Source of the DNA: Planctomycetia bacterium
GTDB taxonomy: Bacteria; Planctomycetota; Phycisphaerae; UBA1845; UTPLA1
Direction: 5' to 3'
Assembly: GCA_015075745.1 (NCBI GenBank)
Contig: JABTTW010000001.1
Span: forward strand, 434,001 to 498,000
Length of the DNA: 64,000 nucleotides
Shown: piece after piece, positions 17,873 to 27,307 of the stretch
How positions within the stretch are numbered: position 1 is the stretch's first letter
Layout: every line of letters begins with the position of its first letter
Position numbers and translations under genes: made by a program
Notes under the pieces: model-generated
The model's database searches: none
The model's input: only the letters and a program-made list of their open reading frames with translations
What the model was told of the DNA's origin: nothing

Positions 17873-19339
17873 GTGGCGAACCAGAAAAAACTCAAATCAG
17901 TATCAATCGACGCCGCCGAAACATTAGTCACCTTCGCCCCGGTCGACGTCGCCGTGTATCTCCCCGGCGCCGACGGCAGCGCCCCCGTACTCTACCGCGA
18001 AGAAGGCTCCGGTCTGCAAAAGCCGGACTTCAAGCGCCTCCGTCGCACCGGCGTCCAGACGATCCTCGTCCACGGCGACGACCTCGGCAAATACGAGACC
18101 ATGCTCGAAGACAACCTCTCGAGCCTCCTCATGGACGCATCCATCCCCGCCGACCACAAGGCCTCCTGCGTCCACAGCGTCGGCACCGCCGTTGTCCGGG
18201 AGCTCATCAGCAGCGAGGACACCTCGCAGTCGATCGACCGCGCCTCTCACTTCCTCGACACGATCATGGAAGGCGTCCTGTCCCAGCCCACCGTCGCGGC
18301 GAACCTCCTCTGCATGAGCGGCCACCACCAGACAACCGCCAGTCACATGTTCGCCGTCTCCACCCTCGCCGTCCTGCTGGGCGCCGAGGTCTTCGGACGC
18401 GACCACAAGACACTCCGCGAACTCGGCCTCGCCGGCATGTTGCACGATCTCGGCAAACTCCAGATCGACCGCGCCATCCTGAATAAGCAGACACCCCTGA
18501 CAACGGAAGAACTGCGGATCATCCAGCATCACCCCATCGAGTCCGTTCGACTCATCGGCGCCAACCCCGAGGTGTCGGAAACAGTCAAGCAGATGATCCT
18601 CCAGCATCACGAGCGCTACGACGGCCGCGGTTACCCCCTGGGACTTGGCGGCAACGACCTCCTGACCGGCAGCAAGATCATCTCCATCGTCGACGCCTTC
18701 CACGCCCTGATTGGTCGCAGAAGCTATCGCCAGGGAATGTCGCCCGTCGACGCCGCCCGCGTGCTGATGTACCAGAAGGGATCGCAGTTCGACCCGGAAC
18801 TTTACTCCGTCTGGATCAGACTGTTCCACAAGTGCTGGCAATCGCAGGAGACGATTGCCGATCAGCCAGCCTCAGAAGAAGACGGCGGACACTCATTCCA
18901 CAGCGATCATCGTCAGGAAAAAACCTCCGACACACCCCGCTCGCAGCCCAGGCTCATGTGCCGCGGACGCGCCGAGGTGCAATGTGTCCACGTCGGCAAA
19001 CTTCTCGACGGTGGAGAAGGCGCTACCAAAGTCGTCGCGCCCCTCCAGGATCTGTCGCGTGGCGGCCTTTGCATGTGGACCGATCGACCGATGTATCGAG
19101 GCGAAGTCGTACACGTGAGACTGGAGGCCGGCGGCAATCTGGTCTGGGTGCGTGGTCTGGTGAGCTGGTGTCGCCGGGACAACACCAAGTCGAACTACAA
19201 GACCGGCGTGAAATTCCTGGAGCGAATCTCCGAAGACCAGGTTCACGAAAAATTACCCGTACGGCCCGTGAATGATCCCCGCCTCTTCCCCGAAACCCTG
19301 AGCCTGTCACAGAAAGAAGTCGAGGACGAGTCGGCATAG
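17873..19339 (+). CDS. HD-GYP phosphodiesterase fused to a C-terminal PilZ domain
   Basis: About 488 residues. The GTG at 17873 is preferred because GGAGG lies 7 bases upstream; an ATG at 17777 would add a basic, non-conserved leader. An N-terminal domain of about 120 residues resembles the DUF3391-type region of HD-GYP proteins. The HD-GYP core shows HDLGK (HD at 191-192), QHHPIES, ILQHHERYDGRGYPLGL (GYP near 253-255) and SIVDAFHAL, so it should hydrolyse cyclic di-GMP. Residues from about 360 to 460 form a PilZ domain, with RLMCR (RxxxR, 360-364) and DLSRGG (D/NxSxxG, 393-398), which binds cyclic di-GMP. Hydrolysis and sensing in one chain suggest allosteric feedback. Confidence 0.88.
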   Translation: MANQKKLKSVSIDAAETLVTFAPVDVAVYLPGADGSAPVLYREEGSGLQKPDFKRLRRTGVQTILVHGDDLGKYETMLEDNLSSLLMDASIPADHKASCVHSVGTAVVRELISSEDTSQSIDRASHFLDTIMEGVLSQPTVAANLLCMSGHHQTTASHMFAVSTLAVLLGAEVFGRDHKTLRELGLAGMLHDLGKLQIDRAILNKQTPLTTEELRIIQHHPIESVRLIGANPEVSETVKQMILQHHERYDGRGYPLGLGGNDLLTGSKIISIVDAFHALIGRRSYRQGMSPVDAARVLMYQKGSQFDPELYSVWIRLFHKCWQSQETIADQPASEEDGGHSFHSDHRQEKTSDTPRSQPRLMCRGRAEVQCVHVGKLLDGGEGATKVVAPLQDLSRGGLCMWTDRPMYRGEVVHVRLEAGGNLVWVRGLVSWCRRDNTKSNYKTGVKFLERISEDQVHEKLPVRPVNDPRLFPETLSLSQKEVEDESA

Positions 19340-19384
19340 CCCATACCGCCGTCGCCCGTCGCCGCACCGCTGCAGTTCTCCCGA

Positions 19385-20500
19385 TCACCCTTTGAAATCA
19401 CCGATCGAAAGCGTCCGATCTCGCCCGCCGAGCTCGTGATAAACAGCCGCATACCCAAGCGACATCTTGGAGACCGAGAAATGCTCGCGCGCGAAGGCCC
19501 GCGCATTCTTCCCGAGACGACTTCCGACACCCGGATCACCCAAAAGCCGCGTCACGGCCGAGACGAATCCATCCTCATCGCCCTCCTCATGCAGGATAGC
19601 GGTCTCCTCGTGCACCAGACCATCATGGGGGCCGCCACGGGCCGCGACGATGGCCGTTCCCGCGCTCATCGCATGAACGGTCTCTTCGCGATATCCGCCG
19701 TCCCAGTTCGGAACGCAGAATATCTGCCCCTCGCTCAGTACATTGCGGAAATACTCAATGCGCCCCGTAAAGATGACGCTCGCCGCGACATCAAGGTCCT
19801 CCGCCGCGCCGCGAAGCGCATGCTCGGCCGGCCCCTTCCCGATGACAAAGAGCAACAGCCACGGATACGTCTCAATCAACCGGCGCAGGCCGCGCAGGAG
19901 AATCATCAGACTCGAAGCCGATCCCAATGGCCCCGCGAAGACGAGCATCGGGCGCACCTCTTCAGCGCCGGGCTCCTTCGCCGTGTTCTCGTGCGAAACG
20001 CCCAATGGGACGACCAGACTTCGACACCCTTTCGGCAGTCGACCTTCCGTCGCTTCCGCCATCGCCGTAGAAGGTAGAAACAGCGCGCGTACCTGATCGG
20101 CGCCGGGCCGAGCCCCAAACTCGGCCGCCTCCTCAATCGAAAACACGCTGACGATCATCTGCCCGTCGGCCAAGTCCGCCAGTTCTCGCGCCGTCCGAAA
20201 CGTGCCCGGACCTCCGAAGCAGTGGATCAGCGGCGGGCCTTCCAGCTTGAGTGATCGGAGCTGAGCGACAATCGAATGCGCCGCGTCGGACTCGCGACTG
20301 AGACGTGGCCAGCGATCCGGCCGATAGGGGATGACCGCCGTCGGGCCCACCGCAAGGTCGGTGCACATCGGCGAATCCGGCACGGTCAAGACCGGAGTGA
20401 CCTGCTCGTCAATGAGCCCGATCTGAAGCGAACGTATCGCCGAGGGTATCCGCTCCGCGACGGAGTCATCGAACATCAGACATACAACGGTGTTGTCCAC
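19385..20500 (-). CDS. GT4-type glycosyltransferase
   Basis: A 371-residue GT-B fold enzyme. The C-terminal half shows LVFAGPLGSASSLMILLRGL, a nucleotide-sugar domain GRIEYFRNVLSEGQIFCVPN and then YREETVHAMSAGTAIVAARG with EETAILHEEGD, where the EETVHAMSAGTAIVA segment corresponds to the EX7E region of GT4 enzymes. The start is a GTG at 20500 with GGGAG 9 bases upstream. The gene faces the HD-GYP gene convergently. No neighbour fixes the sugar or acceptor. A role in polysaccharide or glycoprotein synthesis is likely from the family. Confidence 0.75.
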   Translation of the reverse strand: MDNTVVCLMFDDSVAERIPSAIRSLQIGLIDEQVTPVLTVPDSPMCTDLAVGPTAVIPYRPDRWPRLSRESDAAHSIVAQLRSLKLEGPPLIHCFGGPGTFRTARELADLADGQMIVSVFSIEEAAEFGARPGADQVRALFLPSTAMAEATEGRLPKGCRSLVVPLGVSHENTAKEPGAEEVRPMLVFAGPLGSASSLMILLRGLRRLIETYPWLLLFVIGKGPAEHALRGAAEDLDVAASVIFTGRIEYFRNVLSEGQIFCVPNWDGGYREETVHAMSAGTAIVAARGGPHDGLVHEETAILHEEGDEDGFVSAVTRLLGDPGVGSRLGKNARAFAREHFSVSKMSLGYAAVYHELGGRDRTLSIGDFKG

Positions 20501-20696
20501 CTTGCGTGGCTCCCAGTGACGGCTGCAAAACGACAGGCAGCAGGATTCCTGGACGAACTCGATATGAATCGACCAACACCCATATCATAACACGAATCGG
20601 CGTTGTTTCGCCCGAAAGACTTGACGCTCTCCCGGCAAGAGAGCCTAATAGCCCTGACGCAGGTGCGATAGGCCGCCGACACACTCCGGAACACGC

Positions 20697-22193
20697 ATGG
20701 CTGACGCTTCATCAAGCAACCAAATCGCGCTGGGATCGGACCACGGCGGCTTCGAGCTCAAGCAGCACCTGAAGAAATGGCTGACCGATCGCGGCTACGC
20801 CGTTCATGACTGCGGCGTCCATGACAAATCCCCCGCCGATTACCCCCTGATCGCCGCCGCCGTGGCCGGACGCGTAGCCGACGGCGCTGCTTCCCGCGGA
20901 ATCCTGATCGACGGCGCCGGCATCGGCTCATGCATGGTCGCCAACAAGTTTCCCGGCGTCAGGGCCGCCCTCTGTTATGATGTATCCTCGGCCAACAACA
21001 GCCGGGAGCACAACGATGCCAACGTGCTCACCCTCGGCGCAGGCCTGATCGGCGCCTCCCTCGCCGAGCAGATCGCCGAGGTCTGGCTGAGGACCGAGTG
21101 CACCGCCGAGCGACATCTTCGCCGGGTCGCCATGATCGGCGATATTGAGGAAAAGCAAAGATCGCGGCCGAGTCCCGCGACAAAGACCGCCATCGCGCCG
21201 ACGATCACGCAAACACCGGAGCAGCCAAGCCGAATGACCCCCGATGAGATTCGAAACATGAGCGGCCTGACCAACCTGTCCCAAACGGACCTGGAAAAAA
21301 TCGCCGAACGAATCGCCGGCATGATGTCGCAGAGCGGGTGGCCGACGAAGTCCGCCTGTTCCTGCTGTGGTGAGGATTGCCGCGGTCGCTGCGCCGAAAC
21401 CGGCCCGGACACGGTCAGAGGCCTGATCGGTATGGGCGCCGGTCGAATCGGCATGGGTCTCGGCGGCGGGCCCATTCCGCGTGACGTCGCTCAATTCATC
21501 GATCACACCCTGCTGAAGCCCGAGGCGACCCGCTCGCAGATCGAGCAGCTCTGCAAAGAGGCGAAGGAGCACTCGTTTGCCTCCGTCTGCATCAATCCGA
21601 ATTGGGTCAAGGTCGCAGCGGGCATTCTCAAGGGTTCGCCCGTCGCGGTCTGCACCGTCGTCGGATTTCCGCTCGGCGCACATGTTGCCGAGGTCAAGGC
21701 ACTCGAGGCCCGCCGCGCCATTCGCGACGGAGCCCGGGAAATCGACATGGTCATCAACATCGGGGCCCTCAAGAGCAACGACGATGATCTCGTTCTTCAG
21801 GATATCAGGGCTGTCGTCGATGCCTGCATGGACGGACGGGCGATCTGCAAGGTCATCATCGAGTGCGCCCTGCTCACCGACGACGAGAAAGTCCGGGCCT
21901 GCCTGCTCTCGCGAAGGGCCCGCGCAGACTTCGTCAAGACCAGCACCGGATTCGCCTCCACCGGCGCCACGGCGCACGATGTGGCCCTGATGAGTGAAGC
22001 CGTCGCCGGGACGCGCATGGGCGTAAAGGCAGCAGGCGGCATCCGATCCTATGGCGACTTCAAGACCATGGTTGAAGCGGGCGCCACCCGCATTGGGGCC
22101 AGCGCCGGCATCGCGATCATCCGGGAGTCGAAGGGCGATGCTCCCGCCGCTGCGGCATCCGCGCCGACCGAGCCCGCTTCGCAGAAATATTGA
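20697..22193 (+). CDS. RpiB-DeoC fusion (sugar-phosphate isomerase / deoxyribose-phosphate aldolase)
   Basis: A 498-residue two-enzyme fusion. Residues 8-148 are RpiB/LacAB-like ([47 protein letters not shown]). Asp72 sits where E. coli RpiB has its catalytic Cys, so activity may differ. Residues 262-478 are Deo[17 protein letters not shown]-like [20 protein letters not shown] (D350), Schiff-base Lys414 in DFVKTSTGF and K444 in [10 protein letters not shown], all expected for active aldolase. The 110-residue linker holds a Pro-rich stretch, an amphipathic helix ([17 protein letters not shown], near 194-210) and a five-Cys cluster [12 protein letters not shown] (221-232). RpiB and DeoC are paired in sugar-phosphate-utilising bacterial microcompartment loci, and the helix looks like an encapsulation peptide. 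No shell gene is present in the window. Confidence 0.85.
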   Translation: MADASSSNQIALGSDHGGFELKQHLKKWLTDRGYAVHDCGVHDKSPADYPLIAAAVAGRVADGAASRGILIDGAGIGSCMVANKFPGVRAALCYDVSSANNSREHNDANVLTLGAGLIGASLAEQIAEVWLRTECTAERHLRRVAMIGDIEEKQRSRPSPATKTAIAPTITQTPEQPSRMTPDEIRNMSGLTNLSQTDLEKIAERIAGMMSQSGWPTKSACSCCGEDCRGRCAETGPDTVRGLIGMGAGRIGMGLGGGPIPRDVAQFIDHTLLKPEATRSQIEQLCKEAKEHSFASVCINPNWVKVAAGILKGSPVAVCTVVGFPLGAHVAEVKALEARRAIRDGAREIDMVINIGALKSNDDDLVLQDIRAVVDACMDGRAICKVIIECALLTDDEKVRACLLSRRARADFVKTSTGFASTGATAHDVALMSEAVAGTRMGVKAAGGIRSYGDFKTMVEAGATRIGASAGIAIIRESKGDAPAAAASAPTEPASQKY

Positions 22194-23930
22194 TCACGCT
22201 TGCTCGAGGGATTCCGACGCCGCCGACGAATTCTGCGCACAATCCGCCAGCTCCCCATCCTGCCCCGGCGCCGCCAATAGATATTGATGCTTGAACTGCT
22301 CCGACGTGCGCGATCGATTCCGACGCTGCGCCTCATTCCGCCGCGTCAGTGTGCCGGCCGGCAGCGGGCACATCTCCAACGCACCCAGCCGCAAGGTGGA
22401 CCGCTTCGACGCGTACTCCCCGTTGACGCTGCAAATCGCCTGATCCAGACGATCGGCAAGTCCTTCATGCTGTCGCGCCATGCCCTGTTCCACGTACAGC
22501 CGATAGCGCGGCGGCTCTCCCCATCGCGGTGACAGCACAAACTCCACCACCCTGTCCATGGACTTTCCGCAAACCGATTGCATCGCCAGCACAACCTGGT
22601 GCTCGGTCAGCTTTTCGCCGGTCAGGGAGGACGTATGCGCATCGCGGCTGAGGAACTCGATCATCGGCGCCTGCCCAAGCCAGCCCGTGACGCGTACCCG
22701 ATCGCCGATGTCGTAGCGAAACAGCCCGCTCGCATTGGTCAGCAGCAGGAAGTACTCTCGGCCCTCCTGAAGCTCGTGCATGCGCAGCACGGTCGGACTT
22801 GCGTTGCCGTATTCCTCAGCGGGGATGAACTCATAAAAGTGGCTTGTGATCGCCAGCACGCCTGACGCCGATTCATCCGCCAGCGGTATCGACATTCTCC
22901 CTTCGCTGGCGATCAGGCCAATATCGCGCACCGGCACGTCACCGAAGTAGCGCGGGATCTGCGAGCGATACAGTCCCATCGTCCCGCCCGTCCAGTGCGC
23001 GAGGAAATCCAATCGCCAATAGTCCTTTGGATAGAGCGATCCGCTTGCGGACGCCAGCCGCTCCAATCGCCGGGCCACGTCGGGCATGGCCGCCAGTCGC
23101 GGTCGGAGGGTGGCGCGTATTTCATTTGATACCGGCAACTTATCCCAGAGCGTGCCCTCGTGAATGTCGCGAATGAGCCGCTCCTTGTGCGCGTCGGCCG
23201 TCTTCGCGAGAAGCATCAGTGTGGAGGGGTTGGCCGTGACGGCCCAGGCGACGTCGCGCGGCATCGCCAGTCGCATGATCGTGTAATACTTCGCGGTCGA
23301 ATCGCTGATCCCGGCCACGTCCGCGGGCGACGTGTAATACTTCCGGACGAGCCGCTTCTGCGTCGCGGCGAGCAGGCCGGTGATCGCTCCGCATGGCACA
23401 CCGGATGGCGCGGTGTGATCCCGCATCGAGCTGGTCACCTGGAGAATGTGTCGCAGCAGCGATCGCGGATGATCCATGATCGCCTTCAGGCCCCAGATGT
23501 TCCATCCCCGCCGGCATTCCGCCAGGACCGAGGGCGTAATGGGAATGTACTTGGGCTGCGCCGTCGTGCCGCTGGTGAGCGCGAACATGAGCACTCGTTC
23601 GCCCGGCGGCAGGAGCGCATCGACCCGCCCGGCGCGCACCTGCTCCACATATGGCGATAGCTCTTCATAGGTGCAGATGGGGACGCGATCGCGAAACTGC
23701 TCGTATGACTGTATCGAATCCAGTCGATGATCGCGGCCGAATTGCGTGAGGGCGCCGCGCCGGATCAGCCGGTCCAGAAGTCTCTGCTGACAGCGAATCG
23801 CCGAGCCAAGCTCGGCCATGAACTTTCGCGTCGTACGAGAGGCCTGCAGGCTGGCAGCCTTGGCGAAGATCGAATCAAGAATGGACCGGTCGGACACGCC
23901 CCTGGTGACTCCATGATGCGCGGACTGCAA
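22194..23930 (-). CDS. GH3-like acyl-adenylating protein
   Basis: A 578-residue member of the GH3 superfamily of acyl-acid adenylating/amido-transferring enzymes known from plant auxin conjugation; bacterial members have unknown substrates. Visible features are FALTSGTTAQPKYIPIT near residue 115 (the ATP-binding P-loop-like motif of the ANL fold), YTSPADVAGIS, an ASEGRMSIPLADE segment (motif for nucleotide contact) and LFRYDIGDRVRVTGW. The length is normal. It is convergent with the RpiB-DeoC gene, with the two stop codons directly abutting at TGATCA (22191-22196). Neighbours do not reveal a pathway. Confidence 0.78.
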   Translation of the reverse strand: MQSAHHGVTRGVSDRSILDSIFAKAASLQASRTTRKFMAELGSAIRCQQRLLDRLIRRGALTQFGRDHRLDSIQSYEQFRDRVPICTYEELSPYVEQVRAGRVDALLPPGERVLMFALTSGTTAQPKYIPITPSVLAECRRGWNIWGLKAIMDHPRSLLRHILQVTSSMRDHTAPSGVPCGAITGLLAATQKRLVRKYYTSPADVAGISDSTAKYYTIMRLAMPRDVAWAVTANPSTLMLLAKTADAHKERLIRDIHEGTLWDKLPVSNEIRATLRPRLAAMPDVARRLERLASASGSLYPKDYWRLDFLAHWTGGTMGLYRSQIPRYFGDVPVRDIGLIASEGRMSIPLADESASGVLAITSHFYEFIPAEEYGNASPTVLRMHELQEGREYFLLLTNASGLFRYDIGDRVRVTGWLGQAPMIEFLSRDAHTSSLTGEKLTEHQVVLAMQSVCGKSMDRVVEFVLSPRWGEPPRYRLYVEQGMARQHEGLADRLDQAICSVNGEYASKRSTLRLGALEMCPLPAGTLTRRNEAQRRNRSRTSEQFKHQYLLAAPGQDGELADCAQNSSAASESLEQA

Positions 23931-23980
23931 GACGCCCCCGAAAAAGGGACATCTGGTTTCGGAGAATCATAACGTGGTTT

Positions 23981-25201
23981 TCAGTTAACTTCGATCTCGT
24001 CGAGTTCTTCCGGCGATTCGGCGGGAATCCGAAGCCGTGTGACCGTCCGACCCATTTCGTCGGCGGCGGCGAGTTGATTATGTTCGGCCAGAGCGCCCAG
24101 GGCGAACTCAACAAACCGGCCCTGCTTGTACATGTTGTCCGCGTCTTCGCGCCGGGCAAGATAGCGATCGAAGAACTCGACGGTGCGCCGGGTGTATTCC
24201 TCGGGTACAACATCGACCGACTGATTGTGCTTCGCCCCGTGAACCACCCAGAGATACTTGGGCTGTGCCGACAGGGCGTACAGCAGCCGCGACTGCTCCA
24301 CCGGAATGTAACTGTCCCGCTCGCCGTGAATGAAGAGCATCGGGCGGGGCAGCATGCGCATGAGCGTCTTGCGAACCGACGGATAACGGCATTTGAACTT
24401 GACGCGACATGTCAGGAAAAGGCACCAGCGAAGAAACCTCCAGAACTCCGGCGGGTGATTCTCATAGATGATCTTCACCCGGGCGTAGATCTTCGCCCAG
24501 CGTTTCATTAGATGCTCAAGCGTGCAGTCCGATGAAAATGCGCCGTCGGTAATGAGTGCCCGAACAGACGCGCACGACTCGCTCGCCAGAATCCCCGCGC
24601 AGGCCCCGCGGGAGATGCCGAAGAGTCCGATCTCAATCGGGCGACCCTGCTCCTCCAGCCATTGCTCGACCGTGGAGATGGCCCCCATCATGTCGGAGAC
24701 CTCTCGGTCGCTGGCCCACTGCCGCGCTCGATAGCCCTCCTCGGACGCACTGGCCCCATGGCCGCGGAAATCGAACGAGAAGACGTCGTATCCGGCATCA
24801 ATCAGCGGCCGACAATAACGAGCGCACGACAGACGCGTGCTCTTGAACTCCGGGGCAAAGATAATCGTCCCCCGTCGCTCCACCTCGGGCGGTGGATGCA
24901 TCAGCACGCCCCGAAGCCGGACCCCGTCGGTCGCGTAGAAGTCTCGCTCCTCGCCGGGAATAGGGCGGAAAGACCACTGCGGCACCGAAAGCGGCGGCTC
25001 GGTATCGCTGATGATGTTCAGGCAGATTCGCAGGTATTTGACGAGAACCAGGGCCGGGATGACGACGAGGAGGATCAGCGTCAGGATGATCGAAGTCAGC
25101 GCCCAGTTGCGCGCCACGGCCGTCCAGAAAGATGCGAGCAGTTCTGTCGATTGCGAGGAAATATCCAGCACCGCGCCGGCCTCCGATCTGTTGGAATACA
25201 C
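23981..25201 (-). CDS. Membrane-anchored alpha/beta hydrolase
   Basis: A 406-residue protein. One N-terminal membrane helix (TSIILTLILLVVIPALVLV, near residue 36-54) anchors it, with the catalytic domain after it. The alpha/beta hydrolase fold shows DFRGHGAS, the nucleophile elbow GISRGA, the acid region HGERDSYIP and the histidine loop HGAKHNQS, giving a Ser-Asp-His triad. The start is a GTG at 25201. It lies upstream of and on the same strand as the GH3 gene with a 50-base gap, so the two may be co-transcribed. The substrate is unknown; esterase or acyl transfer is possible. Confidence 0.75.
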   Translation of the reverse strand: MYSNRSEAGAVLDISSQSTELLASFWTAVARNWALTSIILTLILLVVIPALVLVKYLRICLNIISDTEPPLSVPQWSFRPIPGEERDFYATDGVRLRGVLMHPPPEVERRGTIIFAPEFKSTRLSCARYCRPLIDAGYDVFSFDFRGHGASASEEGYRARQWASDREVSDMMGAISTVEQWLEEQGRPIEIGLFGISRGACAGILASESCASVRALITDGAFSSDCTLEHLMKRWAKIYARVKIIYENHPPEFWRFLRWCLFLTCRVKFKCRYPSVRKTLMRMLPRPMLFIHGERDSYIPVEQSRLLYALSAQPKYLWVVHGAKHNQSVDVVPEEYTRRTVEFFDRYLARREDADNMYKQGRFVEFALGALAEHNQLAAADEMGRTVTRLRIPAESPEELDEIEVN

Positions 25202-25305
25202 AGCATAGTGCTACCCCCCCATCGACGCCAGCGCCATTGTAAATAGGCCGCGGCTATCCCCCTAGACGAGGGTGGAACGGATGATTCTTTCGCCGGAATT
25301 GTCCG

Positions 25306-25755
25306 CTAGGTCTTTAGAAGTGAGTCCAGGTCTGACGCGAGTTCACCCAGTAGGTCCGGGCGCTTCATCTTTGGCAGTCGGGCATCGGCCAGCGCGCTTT
25401 CGATCTTCGCGGGGTCGTCCACCCAGCAAAAATCACACACCCCCTCGAGGGCCTTCACAAACTCAAGCTGGTGATTGCCCGCCTTACCCTGATTAACCAC
25501 GGCGATCATCGGGCGACCGAGTGAAATGAACTCGAGCAGGCTTCCGGTGCCGGCGTGCGTGATGATCAGGTCGGCGTCTGCCGCCTTGGACAGGATGTCC
25601 TTGTCGAAAGCGACGTACTTCATGTGACGCGGCGTTCGCTTGGCCAGACCGATCTGCCCGAACACCGGTTGCACGAGCACACCGCGACCCGCGAGGTCAT
25701 CGACCGCGTCGATCAGCTCGTCGAAGTACTGAGTGCCGACGGTGACGAGAATCAT
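25306..25755 (-). CDS. Alg13/PssE-like glycosyltransferase subunit
   Basis: A 149-residue protein starting MILVTVGTQYFDELIDAVDD, the classic start of Alg13/PssE subunits that bind the nucleotide sugar. Further motifs are VFGQIGLAKR, THAGTGSLLEFISLGRPMIA and NQGKAGNHQLEFVKAL, matching the GT28 C-terminal domain. The start at 25755 overlaps the stop of the upstream Alg14-like gene (ATGA), so the two subunits are made together. They form a bipartite enzyme that adds a second sugar to a lipid-linked intermediate at the inner membrane. A longer frame to 26235 is a shadow of the partner gene. Confidence 0.85.
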   Translation of the reverse strand: MILVTVGTQYFDELIDAVDDLAGRGVLVQPVFGQIGLAKRTPRHMKYVAFDKDILSKAADADLIITHAGTGSLLEFISLGRPMIAVVNQGKAGNHQLEFVKALEGVCDFCWVDDPAKIESALADARLPKMKRPDLLGELASDLDSLLKT

Positions 25756-26282
25756 ATCACCGCCCCCGCATATCGAAGATCGCCTTCGCCGCCTGCAAGT
25801 TCCGGCCACTGAACGTACAGCCGATGTGGAAGCCCCAGCTTCCTGAGAATCCGCCCGGTCAGCGAGAGCTCGTCCACGCGTGTCAGAGACTCGATAAAGC
25901 AGCACCGCGATCCAAACAGCCGCCCCGCCGCGAACAGCGGCACGGCCATCGACGTGCCGACGGCGAGTATCCACGCCGGACGCAGTTTCTGAACAATCGA
26001 GAACGCCTCGACGCAGCTCATCAGCATCCGCGCCGGGTTGCTCACGAATCGCACAGGATGCTTTCGCGTCGGACCGAGATAGTGCATGGGGTAGCATTCG
26101 CCCGGATGCGGCGTCGCGAGTCGCTTTGCCCCATGGACGCCCTTGCAATGGCCGTACACATAGGCGAACCGATACGCGCCCGTATCGAGTCGCTCCAGCA
26201 GGCGACACGTCTCCTGGTGCCAGCCCCCGCCGCAAAGCGCCACGAGAATCAACGGTTTTTGATTGTCAGAACTCACCCGCAT
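25752..26282 (-). CDS. Alg14/PssD-like glycosyltransferase membrane subunit
   Basis: A 176-residue protein with PLILVALCGGGWHQETCRLL near the start and PAWILAVGTSMAVPLFAAGR followed by FIESLTRVDELSLTGRIL. This is the Alg14/PssD pattern: an acceptor-binding, membrane-associated partner of the Alg13-like subunit. The final codons overlap the start of the Alg13-like gene by 4 bases. The gene is divergent from the methyltransferase gene 94 bp away. Split Alg14/Alg13 pairs are common in bacterial capsule and exopolysaccharide loci, so a role in surface polysaccharide is likely. The sugar is unknown. Confidence 0.82.
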   Translation of the reverse strand: MRVSSDNQKPLILVALCGGGWHQETCRLLERLDTGAYRFAYVYGHCKGVHGAKRLATPHPGECYPMHYLGPTRKHPVRFVSNPARMLMSCVEAFSIVQKLRPAWILAVGTSMAVPLFAAGRLFGSRCCFIESLTRVDELSLTGRILRKLGLPHRLYVQWPELAGGEGDLRYAGAVI

Positions 26283-26375
26283 CGTGCGCCCCCGTTCCTC
26301 GCCCGACCGATACTAACGCTGTGGCTATCGGTCCAGCGGATATACCGCCTGACCTATTACCGACCGGAAACGCGC

Positions 26376-27080
26376 ATGGCCCTGCAAACCGCACCACCGC
26401 CGCCGTCCAGGCCTCGATCGCCGGAAGCGACGGCCTGCGCAATTCCTGCCGATCCGCCAAAAAAGAGTCGCATCCAGGTGACCGCCGACCACTATCTCGG
26501 CGACTATCTCAATCTCCCGCGCATGATCACCTATTGGTATCAGGCGAAGACCGTGCGCGACTGCGGCGGGCGTGACGTGCTGGAGATCGGCGTGGGAATG
26601 GGGCTGACCGCGTGGATACTTCGCCGCTGGGGGCTGTCGCTTTCAACGCTCGACTTCGACCCTGTATTGCGACCGACCGTCGCCGGCGATCTGCGCACGA
26701 TGCCGCTCGCCGACAACAGCTTCGACACGATTCTCATCGCCGAAGTCCTCGAACATCTTCCCTGGGATGCCTTCGTGCCGGCACTCGTCGAGCTGCGCCG
26801 CGTCGCGCGCCGGCACGTCATCGTCACGCTGCCGTGCCCGCTCGTCGGGTTCAACCTTGGGCTCAATGTCCCGATACTCGAACCGCGCTTCTGGGCGCTG
26901 GGCTTCCGTCAGCTTTCCCGCCCGCGCTTCGACGGTCAGCACTATTGGGAACTCGATCGATTGGGATATCCGAAGCGTAGAATCCGCGCCGCCATGCGCG
27001 AGGCCGGCTTCGAGGTCGAAAAAGAATTCCGCCCCGGCCTCAGCCTCTACAACTACTTCTTCGTGCTGCGTAATTTGTAA
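26376..27080 (+). CDS. Class I SAM-dependent methyltransferase
   Basis: About 234 residues starting MALQTAPPPPS. The Rossmann motif I is VLEIGVGMGLTAWIL, then LSTLDFDPVLRPTVAGDLRT and the motif IV region SFDTILIAEVLEHLPWDAF, followed by RRVARRHVIVTLPCP. This is a Methyltransf_11-type fold. Because it is divergent from the Alg14/Alg13 pair it may methylate a sugar or lipid of the same pathway, but that is only context. Frames upstream to 25824 are shadows of the Alg14 gene. The gene ends 7 bases before the convergent stop of the IS-split FHA gene. Confidence 0.8.
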   Translation: MALQTAPPPPSRPRSPEATACAIPADPPKKSRIQVTADHYLGDYLNLPRMITYWYQAKTVRDCGGRDVLEIGVGMGLTAWILRRWGLSLSTLDFDPVLRPTVAGDLRTMPLADNSFDTILIAEVLEHLPWDAFVPALVELRRVARRHVIVTLPCPLVGFNLGLNVPILEPRFWALGFRQLSRPRFDGQHYWELDRLGYPKRRIRAAMREAGFEVEKEFRPGLSLYNYFFVLRNL

Positions 27081-27307
27081 GTCTTGTTTATTCCGCTTTA
27101 CCAATCGCGGCGGCAATTGCCTTTTCAACTGACTTTCGCTTTTCAATGTTCATTCGGTCGCGAAGTCCGGTTGATTCGCACAAAGAACATGGATCTCCTC
27201 CGGATCCTTGACATGCAGTACACGGCCCACGCTGTTCCCGAGAACCAGCGCCCTTACACTTTGAACACTGAATCTTCCCGTTCTTGCAGCCTCGGCAGAC
27301 GATCCGC

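Noticed and set aside
25824..26375. N-terminal extension of the methyltransferase.
   Set aside because: This part is opposite the Alg14-like gene and lacks homology. The methyltransferase starts at 26376.
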